Source: Trichobilharzia regenti
Lineage: Eukaryota; Platyhelminthes; Trematoda; Strigeidida; Schistosomatidae
Length of the DNA stretch: 64,000 nt
NCBI GenBank assembly: GCA_944472135.2
Contig: OX235265.1
Span: 88,072,984 to 88,136,983, forward strand
Direction of reading: 5' to 3'
Shown: positions 53,451 to 64,000 of the stretch, piece after piece
Layout: each line of letters begins with the position of its first letter
Numbering within the stretch: position 1 is the first letter of the stretch
Made by a program: the position numbers and the translations under genes
The notes under the pieces: generated by a model
What the model was told of the DNA's origin: nothing
What the model saw: the letters and a program-made list of their open reading frames with translations, nothing else
Databases searched by the model: none

Positions 53451-53859
53451 TCCAAGTCAACTTGTATTGGTCGTGATGGAAAAAAGGGATGGATCCCTTT
53501 TTGGCGGGGAGTGTCAGTGTAGTTGAAGATTGAACGATCAATTCATGGTTGTTTGCTCAAACTCAACTCCTCCATATTTTTTCGCGGGACTCATCAATCC
53601 AGCAGTCATCGTCTCATCGTCCGCCGTTCGTTGGAAGAGAGAAAACTATCAGAAGTATTATCGTGATTTATTGTTATGACATTTATTCTTAGACCTTGTG
53701 TATAATAATCTTATTGTTGGTTACGTATTGGCGTAAGAATAAAGGATTCTCGAGTCGCCAATCCGTGTTCTGGTTTTTCGCATTGGTTATTACAAATTGT
53801 TTCTGAAAGTCTTCCAAAGACAGCGTGAGGTCCAGTGTAGTAAGACCTGGACGCTGACA
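53451..53859 (+). mobile_element. 3' end of a BEL-type element with LTR subfamily B
   Basis: 53451-53511 is the last part of the internal region ('atccaagtcaacttgtattgg', palindrome, GGCGGGGAG) and 53512-53859 a 348-bp LTR (TGTCAGTG...CGCTGACA). About 60% like LTR A in the middle, with the same first 50 bp, and almost identical to 57667-58014. It interrupts a CR1 copy. The upstream part of this BEL element is absent. Confidence 0.88.
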
Positions 53860-53874
53860 CGAACCTTTCAGAGT

Positions 53875-54480
53875 TAGTCCAAAGACGGTCGACAAATGAA
53901 GTGATGAATCGCCGATACAAACCGTATGATGAACGGCAAAAGTAATTAGGTCTCTTCACATTTAGCCACCATCGGCTTAGGGGAGATTTGATTACTGCCT
54001 GTGAGATAAAAAATGGCCAGTATCACCCAAACAAAGGTGTTCCGCCACCGTGTGGGTACGGGCTTTCTCGTGGAAACCCCAGAAGGATAGCTAACCAGAG
54101 GGGACAAGACTCAATTGCGTTCCCATCCCTTTTCACTACGGGCTTGCGTTCCCTCGAACTACTTACCGGCAGATGTAGCCATGGCACCATATGTGAACAC
54201 CTTTAAGCGAAGGCTGGACAACCATGCAGTGACACAAGGACTGCGACCAAACGTCCTATCCCCTAAAATCTTATACACCATTCATGAGTAGACATCTAGA
54301 CTCATCGTTTCACTTCTTGACATAATCTCCTGTGTTACTCTCCTAACAGCTTCAACTGCTACACTTAAGCTTTTTATTATTGATACTATGTATATATATT
54401 GACTTCAGATTTAATTATCTGTCTGTTTTTAAGTTTCCTTTATTTCTTTTTCTGTCTTGTAGTCTGAAAAACCTATACTA
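53875..54480 (+). pseudogene. CR1-like element, C-terminal pol part and 3' UTR
   Basis: 'YKPYDERQK', 'FSHHRLRGDLITACEIKNGQ' and 'NTFKRRLDNHAV' in two frames: the R-R-L-R-G-D-L-I and F-K-R-R-L-D signatures of the CR1-type pol C-terminus. The palm of RT is missing between 53450 and here. The following ~180 bp are the probable 3' UTR. Confidence 0.78.
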
Positions 54481-55375
54481 ATCATGTCGTTATCATTAGC
54501 TCTTTTCTTTTGACGACGATACCGGAAGGTGAACTGGTGAAAGAATCAACTCCAATCACAAAAGCAACAAAGCCTTAACACACCACATACTACAAACAAC
54601 ACACACTTAATCCCGACACCAATCCTTTTAGAGTCAACCAAAGCTACGGCAGTCGAGTGGTGGGACGAACTAAGCGGAAGTTTACCGAAGACCAGGAACC
54701 TTTACCTCACAATTAAGAAGCCAGCACAAAGGAATCAAATTGGTTTACACTAGCTCATAAAAACTATATTGGTTCACAATATACTGTAAACATTTTGACT
54801 GTAAGCATTTAATATTCAGAAGAGATCAGTTGATATTGATGAGTGAAGTGTACTCCCTAACAGGTGTGCCTTAAAAAACACCTATCATCGCAATACACCA
54901 CCAATCTATTTTATTGATCTCCACAGCCACTATTCGACTGCAAAGCGAAGTTTCCTGTCTTGTTAATACATATGAATCGTGATAGAAGGGAAGATTATAT
55001 TTACAGTGAGTAAATGGCTTAGTAAGATTGGAAACTGTGGTCCAGAACATGTGTCACACGATATCTAGAAATTCAGACTATTTAGAAAAATGGTGTTCTG
55101 CTAACATGCCCTCGATACGTGAGGAGAAGTGGAGTCACTCACTCGTTCACGTGAAAGAAGTAGTAGATATCTGAATGACAAGAGGGGATACAGGATGAAA
55201 TAAGATATGCGGAAAGTGTAGACCACTGTCGTGGTGAAAACTCAAACTTTGTTCATGATAAGCTATGCAATGGCTCAGTATTCCAGTTACTTCCTCACGA
55301 ACTACACTTCCTCGTAGGGGGTTTGCACAACTGACAAGGACCAAACAATCTTTGCTACGAATTCTATCCAAAAAT
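54480..55375. other. Spacer DNA, nothing recognised
   Basis: No coding signature or shared repeat identified between the CR1 3' part and the next RTE-like copy. Confidence 0.4.
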
Positions 55376-55379
55376 GGGC

Positions 55380-56760
55380 TGATCCCTTTGGGGGACTCTT
55401 GAACCGACTTTCATCTGCAACTCTTTTAGGAGTAACACCAACAACATGCACACAACTGGCTGCCAGAGCACACCGATCCCTCAACTATGGTAGAAGTCCT
55501 GAAAGCCAGTCAGAAAGGCTGCAGGACTGGATGGAATCCCCCCTAATCACTGAAAAAGAACCTAAGGATCACAGCGGATATACTAGACCCACTACCGCCA
55601 AAAGTTTGAAAGGAAGGAAAGGTACCTACAGGTCGGAAGAAAGACTACTTTGTCAAACTACCGAGGAAGGGCGCCTTACGTCTCTGCAACAGCTGATGCG
55701 GAATAACTTTACCGCATATTTCAATTAAAATATTGTGTCGTGTAATCCTGGAGAGACCAAAGGACGCAGTGGACAAAGGACTCCTCCAGGAACAGGCTGA
55801 ATTGGAGTAAAGCAAGTCATGGGCCAATCAAGTTGCAACTCTGTTTATCATAATCCGCGATCACAGTGTAGAATGTAAGTTAAACCTTAACCTCATGATG
55901 CATTTTCATCGGCTTTGAAAACACCTTTGACAGCGTCGACTGTGAACTTATTTAGGGAGCCAGAAGACAGGGATACGCTGTACTGATATGAAGAATCTAG
56001 AACATCTGGACTTCGTGGAAGATTTATATTTGGTGCCATGTAAACTCAAAGATGTTCAGGCGAAAACCAACAAGTTGGCAGCAGAGGCTAGCAGCAAGCA
56101 CAGGGCTCCAAGCGAATACGGAGAAGACAGAGCTGATGAAGATAACCAAACAAGAACAGCGAGCAGCAACCACTACCAACGGGAGAAGTTCGAAAGATAT
56201 TGCTTCCTTCACTTATCTATGGTGCACCATTGGAACTACAGGCGATGCCACAAGTGAGGATGTAAAAACCAAGATCGGAAAGTCAAGAAAGGCCTTCATT
56301 ACCTTGCAGTCTGCCTGGAAATCTTCTGCAGTCAGCTTAAGAGACAAGATTCATTCTATATGGGTTGGATCCTTAGCGCGCCATGAAAAGCATTTCTGAC
56401 AATGTGATGCAGATTTTGTATCAACAGCTGTCTTTGCTGGCTCCACGTTGAAGATATACTGGCCATTATACACTAACAACAAGGAACTCTGGCAACAAAC
56501 CAACCCGAAGAAAATGAAGATGGAACGAACACATTCTAAGGAGGCCGTTAGGTGACATATCGTGTAAGGAGGCCCTTGAGTGCAATTGAAGTGTTAGACG
56601 GCGAGTAAGGAGTCTGGATGTGATGCGAGTGAAGTAATGTGTAGAGGGAAGAAAGCTTATGAGTAATCGTGAAGCTAGCAGTGAACAAGATGAGATGGAA
56701 ATGTGCGGCCGAAGCCCTATGTTTCACTCGGAAACTAAGCGAATAGTAATACAGATCCAA
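55380..56760 (+). mobile_element. RTE-like copy, internally deleted
   Basis: Plus-strand pieces in order: 'LAARAHRSLNYGRSPESQSE' with 'LQDWMESPL' and 'GRKGTYRSEERLLCQTTEEG' (the region before RT fingers), a gap, 'NLEHLDFVEDLYLVPCKLKD' (degraded motif C), 'ANTEKTELMKITKQEQ', 'TIGTTGDATSEDVKTKIGKS', and the end 'ttcactcggaaactaagcgaatagtaata'. Many stops. Confidence 0.78.
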
Positions 56761-56949
56761 TTTATGTGGTAAGAATAAACACGTTATTGGGTATCGGTGC
56801 TGTACTCTTTTAGTTCCCTAGACGTTTTTTCTGTGAGCATTCACTGTTAGGTAGGGTCGTGGGTTTCGTTAAACTACACCAACTTAGGAGCGAGAAAGCA
56901 GTTGTCAATGAAGGTGAAATTTGAACGTTTGTTTTTGAAACTCTATCCT

Positions 56950-57570
56950 CTATACGAGAGCTTTGTTCACACACTTCCTTTGCAATCGAGTAGGTGGGCG
57001 TCTCGCTATTACTTTAAGGACGGAACTTGAGTTCAGATCGCTCATGCGATTCATCGAATTCAACGTATTCTTGTAGGTTATCAGATCATCCAGATACTCA
57101 GTGAGGGCCTTGGAGTTATCTCGTAATTGACCATCATTACCGTTAACAGCTTCAAATACGTTCCTTGCAATCATCGGAAATCTTCCAAACCTTTGACACA
57201 GGATACGCATCACCTCAGCATATCCTTCGTTTGGGGGCATAACCTTACAGCAGCGTATAGCTCTTGCAGCAACATCAGTGAAATACCTCAACAAATACAT
57301 TAACTTCATTTCATCATTTAATAAAAAACCACTCAACATTATCTCAAACTCTATGGTAAACTGTGGAAAGTCGGCTGGGTTTTCATCTAAGTACCGAGGT
57401 TCAAACTTGGGGAGTCTTAAATTACCACTATCCCTTAACGGCGAAGCGTGAACAACAAACTTATCATGCTGAGCACCATGCATATCATTACGATTAACAG
57501 GTAACTCATCGTTACTTACTTTCCTGTCTGCTTCCAAGACTCTTTGTCCATTCTTTGACCCAAAGATCAC
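56950..57570 (-). pseudogene. BEL-type Gag, subfamily B, C-terminally truncated
   Basis: 206 residues from 57570, about 70% identical to residues 1-206 of the A-type Gag: 'LRLPKFEPRYLDENPADF', 'LKLMYLLRYFTDVAARAI'-like, 'MRILCQRFGRFPMIARNVFE' and 'RRPPTRLQRKCV'. The reading breaks at about 56955, where similarity to the A copies ends. It lies 96 bp downstream (on minus) of LTR B at 57667-58014, as expected for the start of an element. Confidence 0.85.
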
Positions 57571-57666
57571 CGAACATGACCAAAAAATTCAGAAAAGTTC
57601 CAGGTAACACTTGTCTAAAGAAGACTGGCAGACACTGAAAAAAGAGGAACAGAAATTATCAGAAAC

Positions 57667-58014
57667 TGTCAATGTCCAGATCTTACTACGCTGGACCTCA
57701 CGCTGTCTTTGGAAGACTTTCAGAAACAATTTGTAATAACCAATGCGAAAAACCAGAACACGGATTGGCGACTCGAGAATCCTTTATTCTTACGCCAATA
57801 CGTAACCAACAATAAGATTATTATACACAAGGTCTAAGAATAAATGTCATAACAATAAATCACGATAATACTTCTGATAGTTTTCTCTCTTCCAACGAAC
57901 GGCGGACGATGAGACGATGACTGCTGGATTGATGAGTCCCGCGAAAAAATATGGAGGAGTTGAGTTTGAGCAAACAACCATGAATTGATCGTTCAATCTT
58001 CAACTACACTGACA
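57667..58014 (-). repeat. LTR, subfamily B, shared by two elements
   Basis: 348 bp. On minus it starts TGTCAGTG at 58014 and ends ATTGACA at 57667, followed by GTTTCTGA. It serves as 5' LTR of the B-type Gag (57570) and at the same time occupies the 3' LTR place of the A-type element at 58015-61635. Confidence 0.9.
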
Positions 58015-58579
58015 CTCCCCGCCAAAAAAGGGATCCATCCCTTTTTTCCATCACGACCAATACAAGTTGACTTGGATACCATTGCGAGAACCTGGGTCAC
58101 ACGGACAGAGCTGAAATGGTAAACAAACAGAAAAGCCAACACACCACAAGCATACCCACAGCACAATCTCACACATCGATGACGACCTGCGCCTCCAGAT
58201 AAAGGTATCCTCTTGACATCTTGCAACACAACCGCCACTTGCTAGAATGACCCTCGCAGAAAATAACGTGACCATAGCACCACCTCACGATACTCTACGC
58301 ACATCCTCTTATCTACTCACTACCAATTATCACCGTAATCGCTTGTCACTCATTCTGCCTCAGTTCTAGTAACGGTGACGTATGCGAGCCTCAGCCGTCT
58401 ACACTCCCGCTCCCCGGCGTGTGGGACCACCGCTAACAATTATCTCCGTATGCATTTCATTCTCAGAAATAGACTCCCCGGCGTATACGACCCATCTGCT
58501 GTCTCTAACATCAATCAATTCATTCACGAACGTAGAAGACTAGAAACAACTTCAGAAGTAATCACGACGAAAATTTTAA

Positions 58580-59158
58580 CAAAATTACGCAATAACAACA
58601 AGGTACGAAAACAACGAGTAAACACAATTAATCCAAAAAACACCAATTGATATGACACACCACACATATATGCAAACAGTACACACAAACTCGCGGATCG
58701 TGTCTCGATGGAATTCCTTTGAAGAATCGCAGGACTTACACCAGTACGCCTACAACCCTTCACAGGTTGACGATTGTAAGTTGTGGAATATCCGGACACA
58801 AACAAGATTAACCAACAATTACAATAATTGGAACTCACAAAATTATTTAACACAGACATATGTACAATCACTACATCAAATGTTGTGGATTCTGGCACGA
58901 CAAACTACCCTTGAAGAACTGTAGGACTTACAGCAGCACACCTACATTCCTTCTCAGGTTGATGATCCAGGTGGAAGTCGTCCGGACACAAACAGAATTA
59001 CCAACAGCTAGATGACAGATGATATCAATTCAGTATACACAACATGAACATATGTACAAAATCACACACCAAGCACATTGGACTGCTAATTGATGCGCTA
59101 CCCTTTGAAGAATTGTAGGACTCACAGCAGTACGCCTACAACCCTTCTCAGGTTGACG
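58580..59158 (-). repeat. Three ~193-bp direct repeats downstream of Gag (right copy)
   Basis: Mirror of 47907-48485. One substitution (aaaggg for aagggg) was seen near 59103, otherwise identical by eye. Confidence 0.82.
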
Positions 59159-59160
59159 CT

Positions 59161-61128
59161 CTAGGTTGGAAAATCGTCGTAGAGTTCATTTGCTGACTTC
59201 CTTCTATCAGCTATATCCTCAAATCTGAACGGTAACACGCTCATGTCATTGTATCGTAGAATATAGATGACGAACAAATACACGACATATCTGATCAACC
59301 AAGTGTAGAAACAGAGTAATTTACACGAAAGATAATAGCATTCAAATAGTAACTTGAAACTAGAAATGCCTTTACTCACGCAAGTCAATTTAACAATTAC
59401 TCTCTCGTTTACACTTGGCTTATCCCCACTAAACTGAGCAATATCTTTCGTCTTTTCAAATGCACCAATACTATCATAGTCATTGCACAAGATACTTGAG
59501 TTGATGGGCGTCTGTTTCATTGTGGATGACATCACCAACGACGACTGATTGATACCAGTTGATGAACTTAGCGGTGGATCAAGAGCTGGTGTTGTCCGGC
59601 TTTCAGAAATTTGTCTAACTGCAAGATTACCACCACTGCTGTCTTTCACTACTAGTTCGGGTTTAGCACTATCACCTGATGATAGGTGAGCTACATGCTG
59701 ATCAATTACACTGACGGTCTCACAAGTATCCATACCTTCTGCAACTGCATCTGCGTTCAATTCTACTTCACGTTGTAGTTGTACAGAACCCTTGTTCAAC
59801 TTAGCAGTAGTTGGCATTCCCCTCATTTCATCATGATCAACCAAAGACAAATCTGCACTATCATGATCATTATCACAAATATTCAATTTACTGTCATCTA
59901 TCTGGTCGACTTCATCATTTTCAAACTCTTTAATAACAGAAGTAGACAATTTCGGTTCCTCCTCACAAATCCTTAAAGGTTCTGTATCTTCACTCTGACT
60001 AGTAATACTTTGTAAACTTGTGGAGTCAGAACTGCACTCTGAGAGAGTAACTCTCTTCTGTGACACTCTATTCAACAATGGCTTACCAGTTGCAACTACA
60101 GGCTTCTTGAACACACCGTTATCGTCACACAATTCGGAGTCAGACCTTGATTTCACATTTAGCTTATCACTAAACTTGCTCACTGATTCACAGCTCACCT
60201 TTGTATGCACCTCTTGCAAACGTGTAAAACACAACCGTGTTTGTCTTGCATCTTGCAACTTATCTGTTGAGGATGTACTACGAAACCTGTTACACTCACT
60301 AGGTCTATATGCATTACTAGACATCATGGAGCCTTCTCGATATCCACCTCTCTGAGACCCTTTCGTCATCAATGATTGCATTTTGCTCTCAGACTGCTCT
60401 ATTCTAGGGGTGAGATGCAATAGACTGGCAAACTTGCTCCTAGATAGACTGATGCTATCTTTTACTAGTTTCAGGATATCATCAAACTTTGGCTCGATAC
60501 CTTCATCCTCCATACGGGAGCTTATCTTCACCCACTTCCTTTGCAGTCGAGTAGGTAGGCGTCTTGCTATTACTTCTAGTATAAAACTCGAGTTGAGGTC
60601 ACTCATGCAATTCATCGAAATCAATGTATTCTTGTAAATCAGCAAATTATCCAAAAACTCAGTGAGTGCCTGGGAGTCATCCTGTAATTGACCACCATTA
60701 CCCTTAACAGCCTCGAATAATTTCCCTACAATCATCGAAGGTCTTCCAAACCTTTGATGTAGTATGCTCATAGCCTCATAGTACCCCTCTTTTGGCTTCA
60801 TAAACTTACAGCACTGTATAGCTCTTGAAGCAACTCCAGTGCAATACCTCATCAAATACATTAACTTCAATTCATCACTTAATGGAAAACTACTCAGCAT
60901 GATCTCAAACTCCCTTACAAATTGTAAATAATCAACCGGGTTTCCATCGAAACACCGTGGTTCAAATTTAGGGAGTTTGATGTTCCTATTATCCCTGAAC
61001 GGCGAAACAGTAACATCAACCATGTCATGCTTAACATCAGACACATCGTTACAATTAACAGACAAGTCACCATGACTTACTTTCCTGTTTGCATCCAAGA
61101 CACTCTGTCCCTTCTTTGACCCAGGCAT
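59161..61128 (-). CDS. BEL/Pao-type Gag protein (right copy)
   Basis: 655 residues from the ATG at 61128, same length as the left copy. Replacements relative to the left: Ser to Asn and Glu to Ala in the 'KGxGGQLQDDSQxLTEF' part, Leu to Met, Asp to Val, Leu to Phe, Gly to Ser, His to Tyr. The Arg-for-Cys zinc knuckle is the same. Upstream, the frame is open through the leader into the LTR to 61302 without the one-base gain of the left copy, so a non-ATG-started longer product is possible but unsupported. Function as in the left copy: capsid-type protein that would need enzymes from an autonomous relative. Confidence 0.88.
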   Translation of the reverse strand: MPGSKKGQSVLDANRKVSHGDLSVNCNDVSDVKHDMVDVTVSPFRDNRNIKLPKFEPRCFDGNPVDYLQFVREFEIMLSSFPLSDELKLMYLMRYCTGVASRAIQCCKFMKPKEGYYEAMSILHQRFGRPSMIVGKLFEAVKGNGGQLQDDSQALTEFLDNLLIYKNTLISMNCMSDLNSSFILEVIARRLPTRLQRKWVKISSRMEDEGIEPKFDDILKLVKDSISLSRSKFASLLHLTPRIEQSESKMQSLMTKGSQRGGYREGSMMSSNAYRPSECNRFRSTSSTDKLQDARQTRLCFTRLQEVHTKVSCESVSKFSDKLNVKSRSDSELCDDNGVFKKPVVATGKPLLNRVSQKRVTLSECSSDSTSLQSITSQSEDTEPLRICEEEPKLSTSVIKEFENDEVDQIDDSKLNICDNDHDSADLSLVDHDEMRGMPTTAKLNKGSVQLQREVELNADAVAEGMDTCETVSVIDQHVAHLSSGDSAKPELVVKDSSGGNLAVRQISESRTTPALDPPLSSSTGINQSSLVMSSTMKQTPINSSILCNDYDSIGAFEKTKDIAQFSGDKPSVNERVIVKLTCVSKGISSFKLLFECYYLSCKLLCFYTWLIRYVVYLFVIYILRYNDMSVLPFRFEDIADRRKSANELYDDFPT

Positions 61129-61275
61129 TGTTGAACTTGACCCAATTCCAAAAAGTTCCAGATATTGCTTGTTCAAAGAGGACTTGACCGGCACCAGGAA
61201 AGATGAACGGTGACTATCCAAAATCGTGCCAACTGTCCAAAACCGTTCAAAAACTGACGTTGTACCGTCAGAAAC

Positions 61276-61635
61276 TGTCAGCCACGCCTCGTCAACCGTC
61301 AATGCCCAGCTCCCGCTACGCTGGGACTCACGCTGTTCCTTGAAGTTTCTCAGAAACGCTTAGTAATAACGGACGCAAAAACCAAAACACCAATTGGCGA
61401 CTCGAGAATTCTTTATTATAACACCAACACATAAACAATGTTACAACTAAGGTCTATGAACAAATATTACAATAATAAATCACAATATTACTTCTGACAG
61501 TTTTGGCCTGACTTCTTTCTGAACAGCGACCGATGAGACGATGTCTGGTGTATCGATGTCTCCGCGAAAATATAGGGAAGTTGGGTTTGAGCAAACAACC
61601 ATGAATTGATCGTTCAATCTTCAACTACATTGACA
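61276..61635 (-). repeat. 5' LTR, subfamily A (right element)
   Basis: 360 bp, identical by eye to 45429-45788. Confidence 0.93.
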
Positions 61636-63690
61636 CCAGTATTGTAAGAAGGAAGTTATATTGTTTGGCAAGTAAATTGGAGAACAGTAAAAGTCTATAA
61701 AGAATTATTTTAAACAAAAATTATCATGTACCTTTATTCGTTTTCGTTCATCTTCGTTGAACTTGTACGCGGTCGAACAATTCGCGCCTTCGAGTTGCCC
61801 ACCGACTGCTACCAGTTCCAAAACGAACGTTCGCTGCCCACGTCCATTGACAGAAATGTATTTAAAATACGTTCTCTAACGACTATGCGACTTGTTGTGC
61901 ATTTGAATTCCGACTTGTTGTTGAATGCCACTAGGGTTTTAGTTGGCGTCGTCTTATGTGTCGAACTCCTCAGATGCAAGATCCATGACCGCAGTCTTCC
62001 TTGTGTTTTGTTCCTCATACACCAGTAATGAATGTACGGTTTGCTGACCCTATGTTTCTTGATAATCCCATTCAATTCATATAGCCAGTAACGAAATTAA
62101 AACGCAAACTTTACAAACCCCCTCACGGAAAGCGACGAGTGGTCATCGTTCTAATGTATTCAATTTTGAAATAACCTCTTAATGCGTAATTTAAACATCG
62201 GTGAGACAATTTCATGAAACGTCTGTCCTTTGTATATTTTTCTCAATATTTTAGCTTTTCAGGCCACTAACAAATTGTCGTTGAATATGACACTAGCAAC
62301 TAATGCCACTGTATCCGCGTAACTCAGTAAATGTAGCGCATTTTCATTGGGTGAAGATAAATGTTTTCTCAAATCAAACTCGCCGCACTTTCGTTTCAGT
62401 ATATCTGTATAGGTAGAATTGAGGCGATTTTAATTTCCTCAGGCAGATGACTTTGTATAATGGGCCTAGAGGAATGCTGCAATCATATCAGAGGTGACGC
62501 TTGACTGTTTTTTTACTCAGCTAGAATATCTGTTGTGACATTTTGTTATTCTATCCGGGAAAGCACCTTGTGATAGCTCTGATCCTAATCTTTTCATGAC
62601 ACATTTTACACTAGAAATGTACTTGATCAATTATCTGAGATTTAATTCAAGGCAGATGACTATTACGAACGAAACAAAACCATTTAGTCTATATCATCCA
62701 TCATTATTTTCATAATCTTCTCCATTAACGGAGGAGATTTTTCTTCTAGCTCACTCCCATTTGAATAAGCCTGTATGCAAAGTGCAACATATGTGGAGTC
62801 CTCAAAAATAAACTTATCCAATTTTTACTACTATGTAAGAAATGAACATATTGTACATTACTTTGTTTTAACCATAAACTCTGTACTTTGAACTTTACCT
62901 CGGGTTTTGAATAAATATATAGTTCTGACTCCGACTCTCCGTCTTCTCCACCGTCTCAACTGCGGTTGGTCAATTTTAATCACCTGCTTTCTATCTCAAA
63001 TTTTTGCAGGAGCACCGTAGTTTCTTCCTACGTACTTTGGTCGACCTCCGGCAATGTCAACATTGGAGAATTAGTACTGGAGCAGTCTTCCCGCAGCGCC
63101 TCTGGAGTCTATTACGTTTATTGTGGATTTTGGATCTTTGTAAACCCAAGTAACGAAAGTTTAATATATTCTTCCCGTAACTAAACTGATTTGGTATTTT
63201 ATTTTCTATTTGAATTCGGGTAACCAAGCTAACAGAGTAAAAGGTCCACCACACATATTTATTAGGGCACAACAGCATACGCTTTAATAATATGTGTATA
63301 CAGTCAAATGTTTCCATAAAATACACGCAGAAAGATTAAATAGAGAACATGAACCAATATTCACGCATTTATATCAGTTAAATATAAGATAAATGGGGAA
63401 GATAATAAGGAAGCCCTGCAGACATATATCATGAAGCCTTTAAATAATGCTTTGTGAAGTGTACAGTGCTATAAATACTTGTAAACTTAATCACTCTGTA
63501 CGGTGGTATCACTGTAGATAACTATTGCATATAAAACATTTATGGTAATACCCTTCATAACTGATAGTACTTGTCTTATCAAGAGGATAATCTAAACATT
63601 AGAAAAAATGTATCATATGGAGCCACTTAGATTGACAGGTTCACTGGACCAGTAGCCTTCATTTTCATCTCTGTATCAATCTATCTATCC
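61636..63690. other. Duplicated flank (right), no gene recognised
   Basis: Mirror of 43375-45428. Same overlapping open frames, no recognised protein. Confidence 0.5.
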
Positions 63691-64000
63691 GACTGGTAGT
63701 GTGAAGGTGAATAAAGGGAGATCGGGAAAAAAATAAGAAATAATCTATACAAAAAACACAATTACACTTAGTTAATTTATCGGTCATTTTGTTCTAGACA
63801 ATCTTTTGACAGATAAACAAAAAGCTTGATTAGAGTTCGTAAGGTATTCTTACAACTGCATAGCTGCTGAAAGAGTCAATAAAATTAGTAATTTAGTTGA
63901 ATTTTAGATTTTCCCGTCGATTGATTGGATTGAAGTGCTCGGTTTCAGATTGACATGTCTGTTGGCTTCTTGTGCAGATGCTTCGACGATGTCTGGGCAT
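63691..64000. other. Unique sequence right of the duplication
   Basis: No similarity to the left border (43228-43373) and no recognised feature. Confidence 0.4.

Larger units (their letters stand above)
57667..61635 (-). mobile_element. Gag-only BEL/Pao-type element, right copy with mismatched LTRs
   Basis: 5' LTR A 61635-61276, Gag ORF 61128-59161, ~193-bp repeats (about 59158-58580), palindrome 58047-58024, then LTR B 58014-57667 instead of LTR A. Internal part nearly identical to the left copy. 5' flank identical to the left copy (CTTACAATACTGG before the LTR). Confidence 0.9.
57964..63690 (-). repeat. Right arm of the 5727-bp inverted duplication
   Basis: Reverse complement of 43375-49101. 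Differences seen include one-base indels near 61155 and 63605, and substitutions changing seven Gag residues. Ends 'ctatcc' at 63690, beyond which the two sides share nothing. Confidence 0.95.

Overview
This window looks like nuclear DNA of a blood fluke (Schistosomatidae, most likely Schistosoma). The reasons are AT-rich introns of 1.5-6 kb, many (TA)n tracts, tRNA-derived SINEs carrying hammerhead-ribozyme-like cores of the schistosome Sm-alpha kind, a Merlin-superfamily transposon (known from Schistosoma), BEL/Pao and Ty3/gypsy LTR debris, and CR1-, RTE- and Penelope-like fragments. The species assignment is inference.

Host genes. Two genes lie on the minus strand. The main one spans 14341-41933 (seven coding exons in compatible phase, about 1142 codons) and encodes the negative elongation factor subunit NELF-A. 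It is recognised by its N-terminal NELF-C-binding-type region, its central basic 'GIKLLEFDELP' block and its C-terminal 'VTRPEKAMIISFIAGSR' block. Downstream on the same strand are two exons (9090-9524 and 6957-7157) of an amidohydrolase_2-family TIM-barrel protein. Its remaining exons were not found or lie beyond the left edge.

Left and central region (1-43 kb). The introns and intergenic DNA are packed with retroelement pieces. These are at least eleven copies of one non-LTR retrotransposon 3' end (called family J here), at least seven RTE-like pieces, tRNA-derived SINEs of three kinds (called alpha, K and M here), a Ty3/gypsy gag-protease remnant, a gypsy-type solo LTR, a 1.3 kb Merlin element, a TA-flanked MITE and Penelope-like GIY-YIG tails. 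One J copy (37496-38681) sits inside another J copy with a 13-bp target-site duplication.

Right region (43-64 kb). This is dominated by an inverted segmental duplication. Two arms of 5727 bp (43375-49101 and 57964-63690) are almost identical and face each other across an 8.86 kb spacer. Each arm holds about 2 kb of flanking DNA plus one copy of a 4 kb BEL/Pao-type LTR element that encodes only a 655-residue Gag and no protease, reverse transcriptase or integrase. The spacer holds RTE and CR1 fragments, two solo LTRs with clear target-site duplications, and the start of a second, diverged Gag-only subfamily. The right-hand element carries LTRs of two different subfamilies at its two ends.

The strongest candidates for something new are the Gag-only BEL-type family and its recent inverted duplication. 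Exon limits come from reading splice sites and phase by eye, and repeat edges are approximate (usually within about 20 bp) unless a target-site duplication is given.
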